Source: Caballeronia udeis | GTDB lineage: Bacteria; Pseudomonadota; Gammaproteobacteria; Burkholderiales; Burkholderiaceae | Assembly (NCBI RefSeq): GCF_001544555.2 | Contig: NZ_FCOK02000054.1 | Span: 1 to 64,000, forward strand | Reading direction: 5' to 3' | DNA length: 64,000 nt | Part shown: positions 25,129 to 33,669 of the stretch, piece by piece | Position numbering within the stretch: the stretch's first letter is position 1 | How the letters are laid out: every line of letters begins with the position of its first letter | Position numbers and translations under genes: made by a program | Notes under the pieces: generated by a model | What the model was told of the DNA's origin: nothing | The model's input: the letters and a program-made list of their open reading frames with translations, nothing else | The model's database searches: none

Positions 25129-27183
25129 ATGACCGACAACGGTAACCCGCTGCTACAGGACTGGCACACGCCGTATCAGTTGCCGCCGTTCCAGCAGCTC
25201 CGGTGCGAACACTTCGCGCCCGCCTTCGCGGTGCTCTTCGAGCGGCATCTGGCGGAAATCGATGCACTGGCTGAAAACCCGGCCGCGCCGACATTCGACA
25301 ATACCGTAGCCGCGTTCGATGCAGCCGGCGCCCGGCTTGATCGTGTCAGGCTGACGTTCGAAAACCTGTGCTCCTCCGAGTCGCCACCCGCGTTGCAGGC
25401 GGTGCAGCGCGAAATGGCGCCGCTGCTGGCGGCCTACGACAGCAAGGTGGCGATGCACGCCGGTTTCTTTGCCAGGCTCGACGCTGTCCACCAGCAAGCC
25501 GACATGCTGGATCTCAGCGAGGAGCAGCAGCGCTTGCTGCAACGCCTGCATACTGATTTCGTTCGTACGGGCGCCACGTTGCAAGGGGCTGCACGCGAGC
25601 GTTTCGCGGCCATCGCCACGCGGCTTGCTGAGCTGCAGACGCAGTTCGCGCAGAACATACTCGCCGACGAATCCACCTACCAGTTGCCGCTGGTCTCCGA
25701 AGCGGACTTGGGCGGCTTGCCCGATTTTCTGCGTGAGTCGGCACAGAGCGCCGCCAGGGAACGCGGTGTGGAGGGCTACGTGATCACGCTTTCGCGTTCG
25801 CTGGTGCAGCCCTTCCTCACATGGTCGACCCGTCGGGATCTGCGCGAGACCGCATGGCGCGCGTGGACCAGCCGTGGAGAAAACCCGGCACGCGACAACC
25901 GGCCGCTCGCTCGCGAAATACTGATGCTGCGGCAGGAGCAGGCGCGTTTGTTAGGCTACGAGAACTTCGCCGACTACGCACTCGCCGATCGCATGGCCGG
26001 CAACGCCTCCGCGGTTCACGCACTGCTTAGCCAGGTATGGGAGCCGGCGAAGGCCAGCGCCGGGCAGGAGCGGCAGGCGTTGGCGGAGCAAGCTGCCGTA
26101 CTGGGTGAACCCACATCGATCGAACCTTGGGACTGGTATTACCTGGCCGAAAAAGTACGGGTCGCCCGCTATGCACTCGACGATGCACAAGTGAAACCGT
26201 ACTTCAGCCTGGACGCGATGCTGGCCGCCATGTTCGATTGCGCGGGACGCTTGTTTGGTTTGCAGTTTGTCGAGCAAACCAGCGAGCAAACCGGCGTGCC
26301 GCTGTATCACCCGGACGTTCGCCTGTGGGAGGTGCGCCGCGGTGGTGAACAGGTGGGTATCTTCCTCGGCGACAACTATGCCCGGCCCAACAAACAGGGC
26401 GGCGCGTGGATGCACATCTATCGCAGGCAAACACGCAATGGCGGCAAGGTGACGCCGATCGTGGTGAACAACAACAATTTTGCCCGCACTGACAACGGTC
26501 CGACGCTGCTCAGTTTCGACGACGTGCGCACGCTGTTTCATGAATTCGGCCACGGCCTGCATGGCTTGCTCTCTGATGTGAACTACGGCCGTCTGTCGGG
26601 TACCAACGTCCCGCAAGACTATGTGGAGCTCCCTTCGCAGTTGATGGAGAACTGGGCCACCGTGCCGGAAGTGCTTGCGAAGCATGCCCTTCACGTGACG
26701 ACTGGCGAGCCTATTCCGGCTGAACTGATCGAGCGGATAAGGGCCTCACAGACCTTCAACCAGGGGTTTGAGACGGTGGCCTACACGTCGTCGGCTTTGA
26801 TCGATATGGCGCTGCATCTGCAGAGGGAACCTGCGGGTATCGACATCGCCCGCTTCGAGGCGACGGAGCGGGAGCGTATCGGCGTACCGCGCGAGGTGGG
26901 CATGCGCCACCGGTTGCCCCACTTCGGCCATATCTTCAGCGGCGCTTATTACGCGGCCGGGTATTACGTCTACATGTGGGCCGAGGTCCTCGAAGCCGAC
27001 GCATTCGATGCATTCGAAGAAGCCGGCAACGCATTCGATTCCGCGCTGGCAGACAAACTGCAGCGGTATGTGTACAGCGCAGGCGACAGCCGCGAACAAC
27101 GCTCGGCGTTCCAGGCATTTCGCGGACGTGATCCGCGCGCCCAGCCGATGTTGCGCAAACGGGGTTTGCTGCGGGAGGAATGA
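25129..27183 (+). CDS. prlC: M3 metallopeptidase, oligopeptidase A-like
   Basis: This 684-residue cytosolic zinc peptidase is about the length of E. coli oligopeptidase A (OpdA/PrlC). The zinc motif HEFGH is at 471-475 (FHEFGHGLHGLLSDV), and a downstream zinc-ligand region (ELPSQLMENW) follows about 25 residues later. The mid-region GIFLGDNYARPNKQGGAWM is conserved in M3 enzymes. It degrades short peptides, including cleaved signal peptides. I chose ATG 25129 (GAGG upstream); the frame is open from 24970. An ankyrin gene follows about 100 bases later. The symbol is by family similarity only; Dcp is the alternative. Confidence 0.9.
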   Translation: MTDNGNPLLQDWHTPYQLPPFQQLRCEHFAPAFAVLFERHLAEIDALAENPAAPTFDNTVAAFDAAGARLDRVRLTFENLCSSESPPALQAVQREMAPLLAAYDSKVAMHAGFFARLDAVHQQADMLDLSEEQQRLLQRLHTDFVRTGATLQGAARERFAAIATRLAELQTQFAQNILADESTYQLPLVSEADLGGLPDFLRESAQSAARERGVEGYVITLSRSLVQPFLTWSTRRDLRETAWRAWTSRGENPARDNRPLAREILMLRQEQARLLGYENFADYALADRMAGNASAVHALLSQVWEPAKASAGQERQALAEQAAVLGEPTSIEPWDWYYLAEKVRVARYALDDAQVKPYFSLDAMLAAMFDCAGRLFGLQFVEQTSEQTGVPLYHPDVRLWEVRRGGEQVGIFLGDNYARPNKQGGAWMHIYRRQTRNGGKVTPIVVNNNNFARTDNGPTLLSFDDVRTLFHEFGHGLHGLLSDVNYGRLSGTNVPQDYVELPSQLMENWATVPEVLAKHALHVTTGEPIPAELIERIRASQTFNQGFETVAYTSSALIDMALHLQREPAGIDIARFEATERERIGVPREVGMRHRLPHFGHIFSGAYYAAGYYVYMWAEVLEADAFDAFEEAGNAFDSALADKLQRYVYSAGDSREQRSAFQAFRGRDPRAQPMLRKRGLLREE

Positions 27184-27290
27184 AGGCTTCGTAAAGAGTA
27201 GCGAGGATCACGACCGGGGTCACGACTCGAGTCACTTCTGCTGGAAATACAGCGCGTCATGTTTGCGCCAGTCGCATACGGGATTCGGAG

Positions 27291-27935
27291 ATGGCCAAGC
27301 CTTCCAGAACATCACTGTTTACCGCTGCCAGCCTGTGGGACGCCGCTTCGATCGAAGCGGCGCTGGCCTCGGCGCCGGAGTTGGCCGGGGTCACCGATCC
27401 GCAGGGACGTACCGCCCTGCATCGTGCTTGCGCGGTCAAGCCTGGGAGTAGTCCCCAACTCCGCGAACCGAACGGGATCAGCACCGTGACCACCCTTCTC
27501 GAAGCCGGTGCGGAGCTTGAACGCGAAGTGCCCATGAACGAGGACGAAGGGGATTTTCGGGCAACGCCGCTATGGTATGCAGTCGCCCGAGGGGAGAACC
27601 TGCCTCTGGTCAAATTCCTTTTGCAACGCGGCGCGAACGCCAGCTATTCACTTTGGGCGGCAGTATGGCGCGACGACGATGTTCTATGTCGCGCGCTTCT
27701 CAAATCCCAGCCTGATCTCAATCTCAGAGCGCATGGTGAGACACCCATTTTCTATGCCGCCCGGCTTAAGCGGCTCAAGACACTCGACCTCCTCATCAAA
27801 GCGGGCGCGAACCCGGCTATAGCGGATTCCGCGGGCCGCGATGCGGTGGACATCGCGCGGGCAAGGCGCCTGCCCAAAGAGATCATTGACCGGCTGGAGT
27901 GTCTCAAGAGCAGCATGCAAGGCAGTCGCGCATGA
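27291..27935 (+). CDS. Ankyrin-repeat protein
   Basis: This 214-residue soluble protein has about four ankyrin repeats, visible as DPQGRTALHRACAV, RATPLWYAVARGENLPLVKF, a FLLQRGANAS ending, and GETPIFYAARLKRLKTLDLL followed by IKAGANPAIADSAGRDAVDIA. There is no signal peptide or enzymatic domain. Ankyrin repeats bind other proteins, but the partner is unknown. It lies between the M3 peptidase and the PhzF gene on the same strand. The start ATG overlaps no strong ribosome site. Confidence 0.85.
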   Translation: MAKPSRTSLFTAASLWDAASIEAALASAPELAGVTDPQGRTALHRACAVKPGSSPQLREPNGISTVTTLLEAGAELEREVPMNEDEGDFRATPLWYAVARGENLPLVKFLLQRGANASYSLWAAVWRDDDVLCRALLKSQPDLNLRAHGETPIFYAARLKRLKTLDLLIKAGANPAIADSAGRDAVDIARARRLPKEIIDRLECLKSSMQGSRA

Positions 27936-28077
27936 GCGCATTGAATTGGCGCTACTGGCCCGATTCATCATTGCGTATCTGTACAGGGCGCGTTGACCGT
28001 TCATCGCGTAACAATGGGGGTCGCCGTTGGTGAGTTTAATCGAGCTCAATCAAGCTTAACGAACCCAGGGAGTAATC

Positions 28078-28992
28078 ATGAACCGGCGCTATGTCACGGC
28101 AGATGTATTCACGGACGAAAAATTCAAGGGCAATCCGATTGCTGTCGTGCTGGACGCCGAGGGCTTGTCGACGAATCAGATGCAGGCGATTACGGCCGAA
28201 TTCGGGTATAGCGAAACAACCTTTGTCTTGCCGCCTCGCGATCCCGCCAACACTGCCTGGGTAAGAATCTTTACGCCAAGCCGCGAGATTCCATTCGCGG
28301 GGCACCCGAACATCGGTACGGCATTTGTCCTGGCCGCAAGAGCGGTATCGGGTCCAACACCTCTACCCGATCAACTCGTGTTTGAGGAGGCAGCGGGCCT
28401 GGTGCCGGTCACTCAACTGAAAGAGGACGGGAAGCTGGTCGGAGCGGAACTCGTTGCGCCGGAGCCGCTAACCCGGCTGTCGCACGTGCCGCAAGACCGT
28501 GTAGCAGCCTGTCTTTCACTCGACCCCGCCGATATCCTGGTCGACGCTCACCTGCCTCAAGTGGCCTCGGTCGGCCTCCCGTTCGTCATTGCCGAGCTTA
28601 GGTCCCGGGACGCACTCCGCAGATGTACGCCTGACCTGGGCGCTTACAAAAGGGTGTTGCCAATCGACGGGGCGGTGTCTATCTACGCCTATACGCGCGA
28701 TGCAGGCCAGGACGTGACCAACGCCGACTGCGATCTGCAAGCCCGTATGTTCACGCCACGCATGACCGAAGACCCGGCAACGGGCAGTGCGACAGGGGCC
28801 ATGGCCGCACTCGTTGCCCAGGTCCGGGGCGTGTCGAACCTGGTGCTGCGCGTGGGTCAAGGGGTAGACATGGGGCGGCCGAGCGTCTTGATCGCCAGTG
28901 TGGATACGCACCACGGCAAGACAAGGATCCGGATTGGCGGCAAATGTGTCAGCGTAATGGAAGGATCGTTTCGCCTCGCCTCTTCGGATTAG
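28078..28992 (+). CDS. PhzF-family isomerase-like protein
   Basis: This 304-residue protein is of the PhzF/YddE family, a two-domain diaminopimelate-epimerase-like fold. The conserved N-terminal FTDEKFKGNPIAVV and the catalytic-Glu region (AEFGYSETTFV, Glu46) are present, with GHPNIGTAFVL and the C-terminal DPATGSATGAMA. Most PhzF homologues outside phenazine clusters have unknown substrates, and no phenazine genes are here. AGGGAG sits 6 bases before the ATG. It stands alone, convergent with the dppA-like gene. Confidence 0.9.
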   Translation: MNRRYVTADVFTDEKFKGNPIAVVLDAEGLSTNQMQAITAEFGYSETTFVLPPRDPANTAWVRIFTPSREIPFAGHPNIGTAFVLAARAVSGPTPLPDQLVFEEAAGLVPVTQLKEDGKLVGAELVAPEPLTRLSHVPQDRVAACLSLDPADILVDAHLPQVASVGLPFVIAELRSRDALRRCTPDLGAYKRVLPIDGAVSIYAYTRDAGQDVTNADCDLQARMFTPRMTEDPATGSATGAMAALVAQVRGVSNLVLRVGQGVDMGRPSVLIASVDTHHGKTRIRIGGKCVSVMEGSFRLASSD

Positions 28993-29016
28993 GCGGACCA
29001 GGCGGACCAGGCGGAC
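28992..29016. repeat. Short 9-bp tandem repeat after the phzF-like gene
   Basis: The unit GGCGGACCA occurs at 28992-29000 and 29001-29009, followed by a partial third copy to 29016. It begins at the stop codon of the PhzF-like gene. It may vary by slippage, but no function is evident. Confidence 0.6.
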
Positions 29017-29085
29017 GCGCCGCCGAGGCGTGCAGTCAGTACCACATGGACCGCCCCGTAACGCCCTGCGTGAGACTCCGAGCAC

Positions 29086-29919
29086 TCATCTCAGCATGAA
29101 CGACATCGCCGACAGGCAGTTCAACATCCGCACCACATGTTCGGCGGACGCTGCGTTAAAGCGCAGCGTCACGCCATCCATCCGCGTAAGCGACGGCCAC
29201 TGGCAAAACAGATCGGCAAGCGCGGTAGTCTGCACACGCAGCTCGCATTCAACCGGTGCGGGTAACACACGGTCGGAGTCGCGGATTGCGCCGGCCGCGA
29301 CGTGACGTTCAACCACCGCACGTGCCGCGCGCTCGATCGCCACGCACGCGCTTTCCGGCGTCTGTGTCATGCCGCTCGCGTGACCGGTCGCGTTCTTGGT
29401 AATGACGAAGCTTGCGTCGGGAAATTGCGCTCGCGTTTCCTCGGCGAAAATATCGTCGCCCGAAAGCAGCGCGACCTTCGCACCGTATTCCGCCGCCAGC
29501 GCGCCATACAACCCTGCTTCACCGGTCTCTACGCCGTTCAGCAACACCCGCGCAAACGCGAAGCTGTTGATGGTGTGCGCGAGAATGCCGCGGCTCTGCG
29601 ACATCGCGTGGTATCCGATCATGAATACGAGTTCGGCTCCGTATTCCAGCCCCGCCATCATGCCAAGCGTCCGGGGCTTGCCGAGCACGGCCTGCGCCCG
29701 GGCATCCAGCAGATCCGGCAGCAGGTTGCGGAAGCCGCCATGCGAATCGTTGACCCGGACCTGGGTTGCGCCGCCGGCAAATGCCCCTTGTATAGCGGCG
29801 TTGGCTTCAAGCGTCATCCAGCGGCGGGCGCGTTCATATTCGCCATTGCCCGCACGCGTTTGCTCGGGATGGAACACACCGGCAATGCCTTCTATATCGA
29901 CTGAAATCAGGACGTTCAT
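29086..29919 (-). CDS. dppA: M55 D-aminopeptidase, DppA-like
   Basis: This 277-residue zinc peptidase is of the M55 family. The N-terminus MNVLISVDIEGIAGVFHPEQ carries the Asp and Glu zinc ligands of DppA. Further conserved parts include VRVNDSHGGFRNLLPDLLDA and MIGYHAMSQSRGILAHT, which supply the metal-binding His residues. DppA of Bacillus cleaves D-Ala-D-Ala dipeptides. It is the last gene of the leftward rpiR-iaaA-gsiABCD operon, so it probably processes imported peptides in the cytoplasm. No ribosome site is obvious before the ATG. Confidence 0.9.
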   Translation of the reverse strand: MNVLISVDIEGIAGVFHPEQTRAGNGEYERARRWMTLEANAAIQGAFAGGATQVRVNDSHGGFRNLLPDLLDARAQAVLGKPRTLGMMAGLEYGAELVFMIGYHAMSQSRGILAHTINSFAFARVLLNGVETGEAGLYGALAAEYGAKVALLSGDDIFAEETRAQFPDASFVITKNATGHASGMTQTPESACVAIERAARAVVERHVAAGAIRDSDRVLPAPVECELRVQTTALADLFCQWPSLTRMDGVTLRFNAASAEHVVRMLNCLSAMSFMLR

Positions 29920-30057
29920 CGGGAAAATTTAGACCAGGTCAGATCAACAGCCGCGCGAGATCGGGCGCGGCGTCGAGTAATGAAAGACGTCGATGGCCGT
30001 CGCGGCCCGCACGGCAATACGCCCCAATAGAGGGCCGGCGTGCGAGGAGCATATCGC

Positions 30058-30966
30058 TCATTGCCGGTCGAGCTTTGGATCGAGCGCGTCACGCAAGCCG
30101 TCGCCGAGCAGGTTGAACGCAAGCACGGTCACGAAAATGGCGAGGCTCGGAAACAACGCGATATGCGGCGCCGTCACCATGTCTGCGCGTGCCTCGTTGA
30201 GCATTGCGCCCCACTCCGGCGTAGGCGGTTGTGCGCCAAGACCGAGGAACGACAGGCTCGCTGCGGTGATGATCGAGGTACCAATGCGCATCGTGAAATA
30301 CACGACGATCGACGATATGGTTCCCGGCAGGATATGCCGCATGATGATGGTCCAGTCCGACGCGCCTATGCTTCGCGCTGCTTCAATATAGGTCAGTTGC
30401 TTGAGCATCAGTGTATTGCCGCGCACGAGCCGCGCGAACGCCGGAATGCTGAAGATGGACACCGCGCAGATCACGTTGACCATGCCGTTGCCAAGAATGG
30501 CCACCACGCCGATCGCGAGCAGGATGCCCGGAAATGCAAACAGGACATCCGCCACGCGCATGGTGATGCGATCCCACCAGCCTTCGTAGTAACCGGCAAG
30601 CAGTCCGAAGAACGTACCGATCGCTGCACCGATGGCAACCGAAAGGAAACCCGCTGAAAGCGAGATGCGCGTACCCGACAAGATCCGGCTGAAAATGTCC
30701 CGGCCCAGCGAGTCGACACCAAACCAGTGTGCCATCGATGGCCCCGCGTTCAGCGCGTCGTAGTCGAAATAGTTTTCCGGATCATACGGAACAATGTGCG
30801 GCGCAACGATCGCCGCCACCACGAGCAGCAGCACCAGCACGCCCGCCGCAAGCGCCACATGTTGCTTACGGAACTTGCGCCAGAACTCGCCCCAAGGCGT
30901 GCGGATCGCGCTGTCCGCCTGCGTTCTCGGCGCCACGATATTCGCCTCACTGCCTGTCGTGCTCAT
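30058..30966 (-). CDS. gsiD: Peptide/glutathione ABC permease GsiD-like
   Basis: This 302-residue DppC/GsiD-type inner-membrane permease has an N-terminal OppC_N segment (FWRKFRKQHVALAAGVLVLL), about six helices and an EAA loop (LKQLTYIEAARSIGASDWTI). ATG 30966 has GAGGT upstream and lies 7 bases after the GsiC stop. Gene order iaaA-gsiA-gsiB-gsiC-gsiD is the same as in E. coli, where the system imports glutathione. The actual peptide substrate here is inferred. Confidence 0.9.
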   Translation of the reverse strand: MSTTGSEANIVAPRTQADSAIRTPWGEFWRKFRKQHVALAAGVLVLLLVVAAIVAPHIVPYDPENYFDYDALNAGPSMAHWFGVDSLGRDIFSRILSGTRISLSAGFLSVAIGAAIGTFFGLLAGYYEGWWDRITMRVADVLFAFPGILLAIGVVAILGNGMVNVICAVSIFSIPAFARLVRGNTLMLKQLTYIEAARSIGASDWTIIMRHILPGTISSIVVYFTMRIGTSIITAASLSFLGLGAQPPTPEWGAMLNEARADMVTAPHIALFPSLAIFVTVLAFNLLGDGLRDALDPKLDRQ

Positions 30967-30973
30967 GCTGACC

Positions 30974-31894
30974 TCACTTGAAACGGATGGTCGGATTGAT
31001 GACGGCATACAGCACGTCGACAACCAGATTGATGACAATGAACTCAAGCGAAAACAGCAGCACCTCCGCCTGGATCACGGGATAGTCGCGCATGGCAACG
31101 GCATCGACCAGCAGGCGCCCGAGTCCCGGCCAGTTGAATACGACCTCGACCACAATGGAACCGCCGAGCAGGAAACCGAACTGCAGCCCCATCATGGTGA
31201 CGACCGGAATCATTGCGTTGCGCAGGCTGTGCTTCACGATCACCAGCCACTCCGGCACGCCTTTGGCGCGCGCGGTGCGCACGAAATCCTCATGCATCAC
31301 TTCGACGAAAGACGCTCGCGTGAAGCGCGCCATGACTGCTGCGACCGCTGCGCCCAGCGTCAGCGAAGGCAGCACGTAGCTTTGCCATGAACCGTCACCG
31401 ACCACCGGCAGCCAGCCCAGTTTCACCGAGAAGATTTCCATCAGCAGCATGCCGAGCGCGAACGCCGGAAACGAGATGCCCGACACCGCCAGCGTCATGC
31501 CGAGACGGTCAGGCCATCGATTACGCCACACCGCCGACGTTATCCCCACGGCCATTCCAAAGATTACTGCCCACACCATGCTCACCAGCGTCAGCAGCAG
31601 GGTCGGCATGAACCGCTCACCGATCTCGGCGCTGACAGGCCGCTTGCTGCGTGTCGAGACGCCAAAATCGCCATGCGCAATGCGCCAGAAAAATTGCACG
31701 AATTGCTGCGGCAACGGCTTGTCGAGACCGAGGTCACTGCGTACCAGGGCGACGGTGGCGTCGTCGGCTTCGGGACCGGCGGCAAGACGCGCCGGGTCCC
31801 CCGGCAACAGATGCACGAATAGAAACACCAGCACGGCGACGATAAAAAGCGTCGGCAGCAGGCCCAGCAGACGTTTGGCGAGAAAGTTCAGCAT
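30974..31894 (-). CDS. gsiC: Peptide/glutathione ABC permease GsiC-like
   Basis: This 306-residue DppB/GsiC-type permease begins MLNFLAKRLLGLLPTLFIVA and has the periplasmic LLPGDPARLAAGPEA segment and an EAA loop (HEDFVRTARAKGVPEWLVIV). ATG 31894 is the conventional start; the open frame runs upstream to 31984 without family similarity. It pairs with GsiD to form the channel and is followed by gsiD after 7 bases. Confidence 0.9.
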   Translation of the reverse strand: MLNFLAKRLLGLLPTLFIVAVLVFLFVHLLPGDPARLAAGPEADDATVALVRSDLGLDKPLPQQFVQFFWRIAHGDFGVSTRSKRPVSAEIGERFMPTLLLTLVSMVWAVIFGMAVGITSAVWRNRWPDRLGMTLAVSGISFPAFALGMLLMEIFSVKLGWLPVVGDGSWQSYVLPSLTLGAAVAAVMARFTRASFVEVMHEDFVRTARAKGVPEWLVIVKHSLRNAMIPVVTMMGLQFGFLLGGSIVVEVVFNWPGLGRLLVDAVAMRDYPVIQAEVLLFSLEFIVINLVVDVLYAVINPTIRFK

Positions 31895-32018
31895 GACGGC
31901 GATCCGGCTGTGATGCAGCCGCAGTGGCAGGATGTTGCCGGCCACTGCGCACAACAGCAAAAAGAATACGGAGGAGTCCGGCACAACTAGAAAAACTACC
32001 GGACCCGGGCAAACAACC

Positions 32019-33581
32019 TTACTTGATCGCGATCTCGTCGAAGTTGAACGAACCGTCCGGCGCTACATAGGCCCCCGACAGACGTTTGCTGCGCGCATAG
32101 AGCAGCTTTTCCTGGACCAGGAAGATCCACGGCGCGTCGGCCCAGATGCGCTTTTGCGCGTCCGCGTACAGCGCCGTTTTCTGCGCGCGGTCGGGAGTCT
32201 CGAGCGCCTTCGACAGGTCGGTGTCGACTGCGTCGTTCTTGTAGTAAGCGGTATTCGTAAGCTTCGGCGGCATTGAAACCGAGGCCAGCAGCGGCGAGAT
32301 CGCCCAGTCGGCTTCACCGGTCGACGACGACCAGCCGGCGTAATACATCCTAACGGGCGCGGTTGCCGGGTCCGGTGCACTCTCGACCTTCGCCACACGC
32401 TGCCCTGCTTCGAGTGCTTCCACTTGCACCTTCACGCCGACCTGCGCGAGTTGCTGCTGCACGAATTGAATGACCTTCTGCGAGGTCGAGTTGTTATACG
32501 CCGACCAGAGGGTGGACTCGAAACCGTCCGGATAACCGGCCTCTTTCAGCAGGGCGCGCGCCTTGGCGGGATCGTACGGCCAAGGTCCGGTTTTCGTTGC
32601 GTAATCCACGCCTTGGGGCACGACACCATCGGCCGGCGTGGCGTAGCCGGAGAACGCAACCTTCGTGAGCGCGTCCTTGTTCACCGCGTAGTTCAGCGCT
32701 TCGCGGACCTTCGGGTTATCGAACGGTTTTTTCATCACGTTCAGGCTGATATAACGCACGATGATCGACGGTCCCGCGAACAGGTCGACCTTGGGGTCGG
32801 CCTTGAGCATGGCAGCCTGTTCATAGGGCACCTGAAAGGCGAAGTCGGCTTCGCCGGTGCGCATCAGCGCGGAACGCGTGTTGTTGTCGACAACAGGCTT
32901 CCAGTCGATCGCATCAATTTTCGGATACCCCGTCTTCCAATAGCCGGTGAACTTCTTCACCGTCAGGTCGCCCGCCGGGTCCCATTTCACGAATTCGAAC
33001 GGACCTGTACCGACCGGATGAAAGCCGATGTCCTTGCCCCATTTCGTCATGGCAGCCGGCGAGATCATGACCGCAGACGGATGCGCGAGCACGTTGATGA
33101 ACGCCGAGAACGGCGTCTTGAGCGTGATCCTGACCGTGTACGGATCGATCACCTCGGTTTTATCGATGCGGTTGAACAGGTTGTAGCGCTTGAGCTTGTT
33201 CGCCGGATCGGTCACCCGGTCGAAGTTGGCCTTCACCGCCGCCGCGTTGAAGTCGGTGCCGTCCTGGAACTTGACGCCCTGGCGCAGCTTGAATGTATAG
33301 ACCCTTGCATCGGGACTGGCTTCGTAGCTGGTCGCGAGCACGTTGATGAGTTTCATATCCTTGTCAAAACCGAACAGGCCTTGATAGAACGACTTCGCGG
33401 CGGCTTGCGAGAGCGTGTCGTTGGCGTCGTAGGGGTCGAGACTTGTAAAGGTCGATGCAACGGCCATCACGGCGGTTTGTTCGGCGTGCGCCGCCCCGCT
33501 CGCGAGCATGGCGAAGACTGCCGCGCTGCCGGCCAGCAACGCGCGCAAACGAAACGGAGAAGACGGGACATGCGAGTTCAT
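32019..33581 (-). CDS. gsiB: Peptide/glutathione-binding protein GsiB-like
   Basis: This 520-residue periplasmic binding protein of the DppA/OppA-type SBP family has a Sec signal peptide (LRALLAGSAAVFAMLASGAAHA, cleavage after AHA near residue 33). The mature part contains FKLRQGVKFQDGTDFNAAAV and an FHPVGTGPFEFVKWDPAG segment typical of peptide binders. GGAG precedes ATG 33581. It lies between gsiA and gsiC. E. coli GsiB binds glutathione; relatives bind other small peptides, so specificity is uncertain. Confidence 0.92.
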   Translation of the reverse strand: MNSHVPSSPFRLRALLAGSAAVFAMLASGAAHAEQTAVMAVASTFTSLDPYDANDTLSQAAAKSFYQGLFGFDKDMKLINVLATSYEASPDARVYTFKLRQGVKFQDGTDFNAAAVKANFDRVTDPANKLKRYNLFNRIDKTEVIDPYTVRITLKTPFSAFINVLAHPSAVMISPAAMTKWGKDIGFHPVGTGPFEFVKWDPAGDLTVKKFTGYWKTGYPKIDAIDWKPVVDNNTRSALMRTGEADFAFQVPYEQAAMLKADPKVDLFAGPSIIVRYISLNVMKKPFDNPKVREALNYAVNKDALTKVAFSGYATPADGVVPQGVDYATKTGPWPYDPAKARALLKEAGYPDGFESTLWSAYNNSTSQKVIQFVQQQLAQVGVKVQVEALEAGQRVAKVESAPDPATAPVRMYYAGWSSSTGEADWAISPLLASVSMPPKLTNTAYYKNDAVDTDLSKALETPDRAQKTALYADAQKRIWADAPWIFLVQEKLLYARSKRLSGAYVAPDGSFNFDEIAIK

Positions 33582-33669
33582 AGGGGTGGGCTCCAGGCAG
33601 CTTGGTAATAAATGCGGATAAACAAGGTTGCAATCAGAAACGGTTTGCATGCCGAACAATCAGTAACGT

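Noticed and set aside
28992..29016. Possible CRISPR or large satellite array
   Set aside because: Only two and a half copies of a 9-bp unit; far too short and without spacers.
32424..33608. 394-codon open frame on the + strand opposite gsiB
   Set aside because: Antisense shadow; product is Arg/His-rich without family features.
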